Assembly (NCBI GenBank): GCA_001770415.1
Contig: MEQX01000076.1
Location: 1-48,084, forward strand
Length of the DNA stretch: 48,084 nt
Direction of reading: 5' to 3'
From: Betaproteobacteria bacterium RIFCSPLOWO2_02_FULL_63_19
GTDB taxonomy: Bacteria > Pseudomonadota > Gammaproteobacteria > Burkholderiales > SG8-39
Shown: positions 33,663 through 41,086 of the stretch, piece by piece
How the letters are laid out: each line of letters starts with the position of its first letter
Numbering within the stretch: position 1 is the first letter of the stretch
The notes under the pieces: model-generated
The model's input: the letters and a program-made list of their open reading frames with translations, nothing else
Told to the model about the DNA's origin: nothing
Database searches by the model: none
Position numbers and translations under genes: made by a program

Positions 33663-34478
33663 ATGTGTGAGCTTCTAGCAATGTCGGCGCGGCACCCCAC
33701 GACCGTCAGCCTGTCGCTCGAGGAATTCTCGCGCCACGGAGGACTGACCGGCCCGCACAAGGACGGGTGGGGCATCGGCTGGTACGAAGACGGCGACATC
33801 AGGGTCATCAAGGAAAAGCATCCCTCGGCCTCCAGCGCCTGCGCGCGCTTCGTACAGACCAATCCATTTTCGAGTGCGCTGGTCATCAGCCATATTCGCA
33901 AAGCCACTTTGGGCCCGGTCGCATCGCGAAACTGCCAGCCGTTCGTGCGCGAGCTGGGTGGTGTCTGGCACTGCTTCGCCCACAACGGAGAACTGCCGGG
34001 CATCGAGCGTGACAGCCGTTTCCGGGCGGTCGAGTTCAGACCGGTCGGTGAAACCGATTCGGAGCACGCCTTTTGCGCACTGATGGACCGTATGCGGCCG
34101 CTTTGGTCATCGTCGTCGCCGCCGTCACAGGGCGAGCGCAAAGTGCTCGTCTCCCGGTTCGGCGCCGCGTTGCGCGAGCTGGGTCCTGCCAACTTCCTCT
34201 ACTGTGACGGCAGCACGCTGTTCGCGCACGCGGACCGCCGCCGCCAAAGCGACGGCTCGATCAGCGCCCCCGGATTGTGGCGCCTGGCGAGACAATGTCC
34301 GGCGGGCGGCGAACTGTCGGCCGAGGGGTTGCGGATCGCCTCCGAAGCCGGCGAGCAGGAGGTGGTCCTGATCGCAAGCGTTCCGCTGAGCGACGAGGGG
34401 TGGACACCGCTTGCCGAGGGAGAATTGCTGATCGCCCGGCAGGGCTGCGTTCAGCGCACTTCAGACCCAGGACACTAG
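33663..34478 (+). CDS. Class II glutamine amidotransferase (YafJ type)
   Basis: A 271-residue Ntn-hydrolase of the GATase II family. The start at 33663 (ATG TGT) is required because Cys2 is the nucleophile after Met removal; an in-frame ATG two codons earlier is rejected. Motifs: CELLAMSARHPTTVSLSL, DGWGIGWYEDG, HIRKATLG and AHNGELPGIE (oxyanion region). YafJ-like proteins have glutamine-hydrolysing domains without a known synthase partner; some yeast relatives (DUG3) act in glutathione degradation. It starts 33 bases after the CsoR-like gene. Confidence 0.9.
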   Translation: MCELLAMSARHPTTVSLSLEEFSRHGGLTGPHKDGWGIGWYEDGDIRVIKEKHPSASSACARFVQTNPFSSALVISHIRKATLGPVASRNCQPFVRELGGVWHCFAHNGELPGIERDSRFRAVEFRPVGETDSEHAFCALMDRMRPLWSSSSPPSQGERKVLVSRFGAALRELGPANFLYCDGSTLFAHADRRRQSDGSISAPGLWRLARQCPAGGELSAEGLRIASEAGEQEVVLIASVPLSDEGWTPLAEGELLIARQGCVQRTSDPGH

Positions 34479-34512
34479 CGCCAAAGCGCCGATGGAAGGC
34501 AGCGATCACGCG

Positions 34513-35343
34513 ATGAATCTCGAACAAACCGTTGCCGCGCATTACGCTCACGGCTCGCTCGAACAAGCGATACTGGAAGCACTCGCCGCCGCCGGCAGGG
34601 ACGTGAATCGCCTTTCCGCGGCCGACCTCGCTCCGGTCGATGAATTCCATGTCGGCGGGCGGCCGGCGACCATCGCGTTCGCGCAGCAGTTCGGCGTTCG
34701 AAGGGGTATGCGGCTGCTCGATGTCGGCTGCGGTTTAGGCGGAGCCGCCCGCTATTTCGCGCAGGAGCACGGCTGCCGCGTCGACGCAATCGACTTGTCG
34801 GACGAATATGTCGCTGTTGCCAACATGCTCGCGGCACGCGTCGGTCTCGGCGACCTCGTGTTCTGCCAACAGGGCAGCGCGCTCGCCCTGCCGTTTGCGG
34901 AGCGCAGTTTCGACGCCGCCTACCTGCTCCATGTCGGCATGAACATCGAAGACAAATTCGGGCTCTTCGCGGAAATCCGAAGAGTCCTGCTGCCCTCAGG
35001 CACGCTTGGCATCTATGACGTCATGCGCGTGAACAGCGGCGAACTGTCGTACCCGGTGCCGTGGGCCCGCGGCCCCGAGGCCAGTTTCGTCGCCGACGCG
35101 GCAAGCTATCGGCGGCTGCTCGAAAGCGCTGGCTTCGAGGTGCTGCAGGAGCGCGATCGCCGCGACTTCGCGCTCGCGACCCTGGAAAAGATGCGGGCGC
35201 GCGGTGCATCGGCACGGCCGGCTCCGCTCGGCCTGCACATCGTCATGGGCGATGACGCGGGCGCCAAAGTCGCGAACATGAGCAATGACATTCAGCGCGG
35301 CCTGATTGCGCCGACCGAGATTATCTGCAGGGCAGTCCCGTAG
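34513..35343 (+). CDS. SAM-dependent methyltransferase (UbiE-like)
   Basis: A 276-residue class I methyltransferase. LLDVGCGLGGAARYFAQEHG (about 68-87) is motif I, VDAIDLSDEYVAVAN motif II and IYDVMRVNSGELSYPVPWA follows the substrate-lid region. It resembles sterol/tocopherol-type and cobalamin-independent small-molecule methyltransferases; substrate unknown. The ATG at 34513 (MNLEQTVAAHY) is preferred to 34492, with GGAAGG in front. It lies 34 bases after the amidotransferase, probably co-transcribed. Confidence 0.88.
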   Translation: MNLEQTVAAHYAHGSLEQAILEALAAAGRDVNRLSAADLAPVDEFHVGGRPATIAFAQQFGVRRGMRLLDVGCGLGGAARYFAQEHGCRVDAIDLSDEYVAVANMLAARVGLGDLVFCQQGSALALPFAERSFDAAYLLHVGMNIEDKFGLFAEIRRVLLPSGTLGIYDVMRVNSGELSYPVPWARGPEASFVADAASYRRLLESAGFEVLQERDRRDFALATLEKMRARGASARPAPLGLHIVMGDDAGAKVANMSNDIQRGLIAPTEIICRAVP

Positions 35344-35474
35344 GCTAAATGCAGCTCTGTCGGCGCGACAACGCCGCTCAAGAATCAGAAGAGCAAACCG
35401 CGGTCATAGATCGTTCGGACTTAGAAGCTTGCGCCGTTGCAGGGGCGGCAGACCAGCCCCCCGGAGCGCCGTCG

Positions 35475-36131
35475 TCAGCCGGATCGCGGGACGATGTTGC
35501 CGGCGACGGCAATGAACGATGCAAATGGCCACCACGAACACAGCAGCGGCTCCATCAACTGCGCAAAAGCGCCGCCGGTCGGCAGCGCGACGGCGGAGCG
35601 CACCTGAAGATCGGCAACCGGCAAACCGGAGAACAGCTTTCGGATTTCCGATTCCGTGTGCCAATGCGCGCCGCGATACGCACCTTTGCCCCCGCTGCGT
35701 CCTTTCTGCAGGTACAGCAGGCTTCGACGATGCAAGAGTCCGATCGCGAAACGCCGCTTCGCGACCCGCAGAATTTCCTGAATGCCCCGTCGCTGGTCCG
35801 CAACAAAACACAGCGCCGCCACTGAAACCGCCAGGTCGAATGTTCCGCCCCGGAACGGCAGCTTGACTGCCGTTCCGCAAACGTATGAATCCTTCTCCGC
35901 AGAGTGCGATGCGGCGTACGCGACCGACGCACGGTCGATGTCCAGTCCGATCAACCTCCGGTCGCTGTCGGCCGAAAATCGCCGCGAGAAATAGCCGGTG
36001 CCGCAGCCGACATCAAGCAGCGATTCGCCGGGTCGTGGTCCGAGCATCCCCCGCAACAAGCGGAATTCCCGCTCTCCTATCCACGCCCCCCGCGGCGTGC
36101 GGTACCACGCGTCGTACTCCGCGGGCTGCAT
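35475..36131 (-). CDS. SAM-dependent methyltransferase
   Basis: A 218-residue class I methyltransferase of the UbiE/UbiG-like superfamily. YDAWYRTPRGAWIGEREFRL at the N-terminus, motif I SLLDVGCGTGYFSRRFSAD, LIGLDIDRASVAYA and the post-motif FDLAVSVAALCFVADQ are clear. The C-terminal segment (CSWWPFASFIAVAGNIVP) is hydrophobic. Substrate unknown. It lies 30 bases after the secreted methyltransferase gene on the same strand, so both may be one operon. Confidence 0.88.
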   Translation of the reverse strand: MQPAEYDAWYRTPRGAWIGEREFRLLRGMLGPRPGESLLDVGCGTGYFSRRFSADSDRRLIGLDIDRASVAYAASHSAEKDSYVCGTAVKLPFRGGTFDLAVSVAALCFVADQRRGIQEILRVAKRRFAIGLLHRRSLLYLQKGRSGGKGAYRGAHWHTESEIRKLFSGLPVADLQVRSAVALPTGGAFAQLMEPLLCSWWPFASFIAVAGNIVPRSG

Positions 36132-36161
36132 GTCACGGCTCGCCGATCACGCGCTGGTCAA

Positions 36162-36830
36162 TCAGGGTGTGGCGACCCGAAAGATAAGGAAATACTGATG
36201 GGGTAGGAATTCGTGCTCCTTCACCGGCGCGTAACCCGCGGCACGCAACTCAGCCTTCACCCCGTCCGGCGTTATGCGCTCGCTCACCGGCGGACCCATC
36301 GGGGCGTCTTTTGTGTAGTCGATGATGGCGAGCCGGCCGCCAGGCTTGAGCGCGTTGCGCAGTTTCCGGAAATACGCGCCGCGGTCCGCGATATGGTGGA
36401 AAACATCGACCATCAGCACCAGGTCCGCCTTGGCGGGAAGGCGTGCATCATCCGGCGCTCCCTGCACAGCAATGACATTTTGCATGCCATCGCGTTTGGC
36501 GCGTTCGGCGAGGTATTTCACCATGTCCGGTTCGATGTCGACCCCGAATACCCGCCCCTTCGGGACAAAGTGCGCCACGCGGATGGAAAAATAGCCGGTT
36601 CCGGCACCGATGTCCGCAACCACCGCGTCCGCGGCGAGGTTCAGCGCCTGGATGACCTGATGCGGCTTCTGCCATTCGTCGCGCGCAGGATCATCGAACA
36701 CTCGGGCCCAGTGCTGCGCACCGCTGAAACTGTGCTGGTGCGTCGAAGGCGTTTGCGCCCATAGCGGATAAGACCCGACGCCGACAAAATTCAAGCCCGC
36801 CAGCACTGCCGCGACGACAACGATACGCAT
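36162..36830 (-). CDS. Exported SAM-dependent methyltransferase-fold protein
   Basis: A 222-residue class I methyltransferase-fold protein preceded by a signal peptide (MRIVVVAAVLAGLNFVGVGS, cleavage near WAQ). Motifs: VADIGAGTGYFSIRVAHFVP (about 70), VFGVDIEPDMVKYLAERAK and VLMVDVFHHIADRGAYF. A periplasmic methyltransferase would need exported SAM, so it may bind a different ligand or be anchored facing the cytoplasm; similar exported proteins are known in proteobacteria. Start at ATG 36830 (a GTG at 36836 is an alternative), with GGGGGGA upstream. Confidence 0.85.
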   Translation of the reverse strand: MRIVVVAAVLAGLNFVGVGSYPLWAQTPSTHQHSFSGAQHWARVFDDPARDEWQKPHQVIQALNLAADAVVADIGAGTGYFSIRVAHFVPKGRVFGVDIEPDMVKYLAERAKRDGMQNVIAVQGAPDDARLPAKADLVLMVDVFHHIADRGAYFRKLRNALKPGGRLAIIDYTKDAPMGPPVSERITPDGVKAELRAAGYAPVKEHEFLPHQYFLIFRVATP

Positions 36831-37069
36831 CGACACATCCCCCCACTGAATTCCAAGGGCGTCTACTCTACACCGGAAGCGGCGCGCCGTAGCCGCCGAC
36901 CGTGCTGCGGTCGATCAGCGAATTCCTTCCGTCGACGGCTCCCATTTCACCGCGGTCATGTATTCGCTGCGCACGTTTTTTGTACGCCGCCGTAGCGCCT
37001 CGCCATGCTTGATACACTAGGATACAAATCCGTTGCTCAACAGGCGCACTCCCGGCTATAAACGCGGGC

Positions 37070-37804
37070 ATGGACACATCCGATCACGCTGCGGACCACG
37101 TTCTGGTGGTTGACGACGACGCAGAGATCCGCAATCTGCTCGCCGAGTACCTGCGCAAGAACGGCTACCGAACCACGGTCGTTGCCGACGGCAAAGCCAT
37201 GTGGACCGCGCTCGCGCGCGGCAAGACGGACCTCGTCGTGCTCGACCTGATGCTGCCCGGCGAGGACGGCCTCACGCTGTGCCGCAAGCTTCGCGCCCAG
37301 TCGGACACGCCGGTAATCATGCTCACGGCGCGCGGCGAGGAAACCGACCGCATCGTCGGCCTCGAGATCGGCGCCGACGACTACCTCGCCAAGCCCTTCA
37401 GCCCGAGGGAACTGCTGGCGCGAATCAAGAGCGTGCTGCGGCGCGCACGCAGCCTGCCGCAGAACCTGCGCGCCGACGACGCGCGCAGCATCTCGTTTTC
37501 CGGATGGCGCCTGGACACGATCGCACGACACCTGATATCCGCCGACGGCGTCGTGACGTCGCTCGGCGGCGCCGAGTATCAGCTGCTGCGGATCTTTCTC
37601 AGCCACCCGAACCACGTGCTCACGCGCGACCAGCTCATGGTGCTGTCCAGGGGCCGCGAAAGCGAGCCGTTCGACCGCACCATCGACCTTCAGGTGAGCC
37701 GGCTGCGGCACCGCCTGCGCGACGATCCGTCCGATCCGCAGATTATCAAGACCGTGCGCGGCGAGGGTTACGTTCTCGCAGTGGCTGTCGTGGTGGAGCG
37801 ATAG
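37070..37804 (+). CDS. OmpR-family response regulator
   Basis: A 244-residue transcription factor. The receiver domain (about 11-125) has acidic pocket DDD, phospho-acceptor Asp59 (DLVVLDLMLPG) and Lys in GADDYLAKPFSP; the winged-helix DNA-binding domain (about 145-240) has LGGAEYQLLRIFL and TIDLQVSRLRHRLRD. It acts on promoters once phosphorylated by the kinase encoded immediately downstream: the stop TAG overlaps the kinase GTG. Upstream of it the 240-base gap contains no clear promoter. Confidence 0.95.
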   Translation: MDTSDHAADHVLVVDDDAEIRNLLAEYLRKNGYRTTVVADGKAMWTALARGKTDLVVLDLMLPGEDGLTLCRKLRAQSDTPVIMLTARGEETDRIVGLEIGADDYLAKPFSPRELLARIKSVLRRARSLPQNLRADDARSISFSGWRLDTIARHLISADGVVTSLGGAEYQLLRIFLSHPNHVLTRDQLMVLSRGRESEPFDRTIDLQVSRLRHRLRDDPSDPQIIKTVRGEGYVLAVAVVVER

Positions 37805-39243
37805 TGCGCCTGCTGCCGCGCCTGTTACCGAACAGCCTGTTCGGCAGGCTGGTACTGGTGCTGCTCGGCGGATTGGTCCTGGCGCAGCTCGCCACGGGAT
37901 ACATTAATCTGACCGAGCGCGGCCAGCTGCTGCATGAAGCCGGCGGCATGCGCCTCGCCGAGCGGATCGCCGACATTGGCAGGCTGCTCGATTCACTGCC
38001 TCCAGAGGAGCGCCCCAAGATCGTCGCGGTATTCAACGCGCCGCCGCTGATGCTGTCGCTCGATCGCCCGCCGATCGACCTGCCGGCTGAAACCTCGCGC
38101 AACGATATCGGTCACGGCATGTTCGCCGCCGTGTTGCGCTTTGCGCTCGGCGACGGGATGAAGCTCAGAATTGTCCGGCGTGAAGGCGCACCGGAGAGCT
38201 TCCGCCTGCGTGACCGGTTCGCGCCGCCCGACATGCCGATGATGCAGCATCGCATGGGGCCCTATGGCATGCGCGGCATGCGGGATTTCTCGCCGGACGG
38301 CGCGTTCTACACGGTGCAGATCGCGTTGCGCGACGGAACCTGGGCCACCTTCGACACCGTTCTTTCGCCGCAGGCCGCAGCAATGCCGATGAAGCTTGCA
38401 CTGACCCTGCTGATACTGCTCGGCAGCGTGGTCGTGCTCGCCCTCGTGGCAGTACGCTGGGTAACCGGACCGCTGTCGTCGCTGGCGATCGCGGCCGAGA
38501 AGCTGGGCGAGGATATCAACCGGGCGCCGCTGCCGGAAACAGGGCCGCTCGAAGCGCAACGCGCGGCCAAAGCGTTCAACACCATGCAGCAGCGGCTGTC
38601 GCGATTCATCTCGGAGCGCACCCGCGTGCTCACCGCGATGTCGCACGATCTGAAAACGCCAATCACGCGCATGCGCCTGCGCACCGAAATGCTGGAGGAC
38701 GAGGGCGCACAAGCCAGATTTCTGCGCGATCTCGAAGAAATGGAGTCCATGGTGACGCAAACCATAGAGTTCATGCGCGACACCAGCGCGAGCGAACCGG
38801 TCCAGCGCGTGGACATCATGGCGTTGATCGAAAGCCTGCGAAACGACTATTGCGACACCGGACGAGCGGTCGATATCGAGGGCGATGTCGTCATTCCCTA
38901 TTCGGGCCGACCCCTTGCACTGCGGCGCTGCCTCGCCAATCTCGTCGAGAACGCGATCCGCTACGGCGAGAGCGCGACGATCAGGGTCGAAGACTCAGCC
39001 GGCCGGATCATCGTCCGAATACTCGACGACGGACCGGGAATTCCCGGGGACGAACTGGAACGCGCATTCGAGCCGTTTTACCGCGGTGAGGCGTCGCGCA
39101 ACCGCGAAACCGGCGGCACCGGACTGGGACTGGGTATCGCACGCAACATCGCGCGCTCGCACGGCGGCGACCTGCAGCTGCGCAACCGCGAGGGTCGCGG
39201 TCTGGAAGCCACGCTTGTGCTGCCGCGCGACTCCGGCGCGTAG
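37804..39243 (+). CDS. EnvZ-type sensor histidine kinase
   Basis: A 479-residue membrane kinase. TM1 (about 11-33) and TM2 (about 199-218) bracket a periplasmic sensor of about 165 residues, then HAMP (about 219-275), the phospho-acceptor His281 (AMSHDLKTPITRMR) and the ATP-binding domain with N-box LRRCLANLVENAIRYG, G1 DDGPGIPGDELE and G2 GGTGLGLGIARNI. The sensor contains PDMPMMQHRMGPYGMRGMRD (142-161), a Met/His-rich segment that could bind copper or silver. The GTG at 37804 overlaps the regulator's stop by one base, so the pair is translationally coupled. Confidence 0.93.
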   Translation: MRLLPRLLPNSLFGRLVLVLLGGLVLAQLATGYINLTERGQLLHEAGGMRLAERIADIGRLLDSLPPEERPKIVAVFNAPPLMLSLDRPPIDLPAETSRNDIGHGMFAAVLRFALGDGMKLRIVRREGAPESFRLRDRFAPPDMPMMQHRMGPYGMRGMRDFSPDGAFYTVQIALRDGTWATFDTVLSPQAAAMPMKLALTLLILLGSVVVLALVAVRWVTGPLSSLAIAAEKLGEDINRAPLPETGPLEAQRAAKAFNTMQQRLSRFISERTRVLTAMSHDLKTPITRMRLRTEMLEDEGAQARFLRDLEEMESMVTQTIEFMRDTSASEPVQRVDIMALIESLRNDYCDTGRAVDIEGDVVIPYSGRPLALRRCLANLVENAIRYGESATIRVEDSAGRIIVRILDDGPGIPGDELERAFEPFYRGEASRNRETGGTGLGLGIARNIARSHGGDLQLRNREGRGLEATLVLPRDSGA

Positions 39244-39308
39244 AATCGCCTTGCGGCCAGCCACCCGCAGCAGCTTTATCGATACGGCCTGACTTAGCGG
39301 CCTGACGA

Positions 39309-39345
39309 GGAAAACGGGGACAGGGTCCGGGATCCGTTTGATCCA
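39309..39345. repeat. Possible REP-type element
   Basis: GAAAACGGGGACAGGGTC followed by CGGGATCCGTTTGATCC resembles intergenic sequences that I associate with REP/RAYT elements of proteobacteria. GGATC and GATCC can pair around CGTTT (39332-39346). It lies in the 165-base gap between two convergent genes and could also serve as terminator. Weak evidence; only one full copy is seen. Confidence 0.25.
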
Positions 39346-39407
39346 CGTCTGCGCTCCGGATCTGAATTTGATCGAGACCTGAGTGCGCGGTCAGCGAGAT
39401 ATGAACC

Positions 39408-40634
39408 TTAAGCCTCCGTCACTTTGACGTCCTTCGCCCTTAGCGCCGCGACGATCGCGGCGCTGTGCGCTCGGTCGCGCGTCTCCATGAGAAACTCGAC
39501 CTCAGGCCTTCTTACCGAGTCCGTGCCGAACAGTCGCTGGTGCTGCACTTCGACGATATTGCCGCCAGCCTCTCCGATCAGCGAAGCGACCTTCGCCAGG
39601 CTGCCCGAAACGTCAGGTATGGCCACGCGCAGGCGCACGAGACGGCCGTCTCGGACCAGTCCGCGCATCAGCACCGCCGCGAGCACGCTCGTATCAATGT
39701 TGCCACCGCAGAGCGGGATGCCGACACGGCGGCCGCGGAACGTGTCGGGATACTGGAGGAGCGCCGCCAGCCCCGCGGCGCCGGCACCCTCGGCGACGGT
39801 CTTTTCGATCTCGATCAGCGTTACCACCGCGCGCTCGATGGTCGATTCCTCGACGATCAGCACATCCCGTACCAGGCGGCGTACGATTTCGAGCGTCAGC
39901 TCGCCGACGTCACGCACCGCGAGGCCGTCGGCGATGGTTTCGCCGCCGACCTCGACCGGCTGTCCGTGCAGCCGCTGGTACATGGCGCGGTAGCTTCGCG
40001 ACTCGACTCCGAACACCTGAACGTCGCTGCTCAAGGCCTTCGTCACAGTGGCGACGCCGGAGATCAGGCCACCGCCGCCGATCGGCACTATCAGCATCTC
40101 GAGCCCGGGCGCATCCTCGAGCATCTCGATCGCGATGGTGCCCTGGCCGGCGATGACCGCCGGGTCGTCGTAGGGATGGATGATGGTCAGGCCCTCACCG
40201 GCCGCACGCTGCTGCGCGTACTCCGCGGCTGCGGCGAGTGAATCGCCCTCGAGCACGACGTCGGCGCCGTGCTCCCGGGTATTCTTCACTTTGGTGTTCG
40301 GCGTGCCCTTGGGCATCACGATCACACTGCGGATACCGAGCCGCGCCGCGTGATACGCGACCCCCTGGGCATGGTTCCCCGCACTCATCGCGATGACGCC
40401 ACGGCGGCGCTCGGCGCCTGAGAGCAACAGCAGCCGGTTCAGCGCGCCGCGCTCCTTGAACGACGCGGTGAACTGCAGGTTCTCAAACTTGAGAAAGACT
40501 TCCGCGCCGGTCAGCTGCGACAGCGTGCGGCTATGCACGCAAGGCGTACGTTCGATCGCGCCTGCGATTCGCTTCGCGGCGTCGCGGACGTCGTCCAGCG
40601 AGACTTGCCGGTCGGGCCTCTGCGGATAATTCAT
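39408..40634 (-). CDS. Threonine ammonia-lyase (threonine dehydratase)
   Basis: A 408-residue PLP enzyme converting L-threonine to 2-oxobutanoate and ammonia, the first step towards isoleucine or catabolism. The PLP lysine is in FTASFKERGALNRL (about 62), the phosphate-binding loop is IVPIGGGGLISGVA (about 187) and SAGNHAQGVAYHAARLG precedes it. The C-terminus (about 330-405) is a single ACT-type domain (AIPDVSGSLAKVASLIGEAG), shorter than in IlvA of E. coli, as in the biodegradative/regulated 400-residue forms. The ATG at 40634 has AAGG upstream; the open frame extends 500 bases further upstream but without homology. Confidence 0.93.
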   Translation of the reverse strand: MNYPQRPDRQVSLDDVRDAAKRIAGAIERTPCVHSRTLSQLTGAEVFLKFENLQFTASFKERGALNRLLLLSGAERRRGVIAMSAGNHAQGVAYHAARLGIRSVIVMPKGTPNTKVKNTREHGADVVLEGDSLAAAAEYAQQRAAGEGLTIIHPYDDPAVIAGQGTIAIEMLEDAPGLEMLIVPIGGGGLISGVATVTKALSSDVQVFGVESRSYRAMYQRLHGQPVEVGGETIADGLAVRDVGELTLEIVRRLVRDVLIVEESTIERAVVTLIEIEKTVAEGAGAAGLAALLQYPDTFRGRRVGIPLCGGNIDTSVLAAVLMRGLVRDGRLVRLRVAIPDVSGSLAKVASLIGEAGGNIVEVQHQRLFGTDSVRRPEVEFLMETRDRAHSAAIVAALRAKDVKVTEA

Positions 40635-40906
40635 TGGTGCCTTGTAGTATAAGCCTTGAGCTCTCCGCAGGTGCTGACTCGACCATGTCTTCATGTCGAT
40701 GGGCACCACGCCAGGCAAGCTTTCAAACGTGCCGGCGAGGCTAATCGCACCGTCGCGCGCCGTGACGCGCTTCCCCGTATTGGCACCGGCCAGGAGCGCA
40801 TCGAGCGACGGGGAGAATGGATCCCGCTCCCATCCGTATCGAATGATCCGCAGACTCCTGGCAAGCCACTTCTTCCGATTGCCGAGTTTGCTCCGACGCC
40901 TCTGAT

Positions 40907-40954
40907 CCCTCGATTTTGGACCGTCGCAACAGCGCAACGGTCCAAGATCGAGGG
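40907..40954. repeat. Long perfect hairpin (18-bp stem)
   Basis: CCCTCGATTTTGGACCGT (40907-40924) and ACGGTCCAAGATCGAGGG (40937-40954) pair over 18 bases, with one G-U wobble in RNA, around a 12-base loop CGCAACAGCGCA. There is no T-run after either arm, so it is not a typical terminator. Possible roles: small RNA, transcript-stabilising element, protein binding site, or a decayed transposable element. Confidence 0.7.
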
Positions 40955-41028
40955 ACGTATACAAGAACCGATTCTCCTCCGGATTCGTCGGCAGCCGATT
41001 CCGGACTCGCGAGCGGCTGCGCGTGAGA

Positions 41029-41043
41029 CGGCAGTCCGCGTGA
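41029..41043 (+). repeat. Copy 2 of a dispersed 15-bp repeat
   Basis: Exact match to 20772-20786 (CGGCAGTCCGCGTGA), in the same orientation. It lies upstream of the MFS gene in a stretch with further partial repeats of GCG and CGG. See copy 1. Confidence 0.45.
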
Positions 41044-41086
41044 AAGATTCCGCCGACGTTTCGTCGCTCGCGCGGACTTTGCCCGT

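Larger units (their letters stand above)
40635..41086. other. Intergenic region with strong hairpin and repeat copy
   Basis: This 452-base gap lies between divergent threonine ammonia-lyase and an MFS gene. No credible gene was found: the minus-strand frame continuing the lyase and the plus-strand frames contain no recognisable motif. It holds the 18-bp stem hairpin at 40907-40954 and a copy of the 15-bp dispersed repeat at 41029-41043. Promoters for both neighbours must lie here, but none is clear. Confidence 0.5.
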
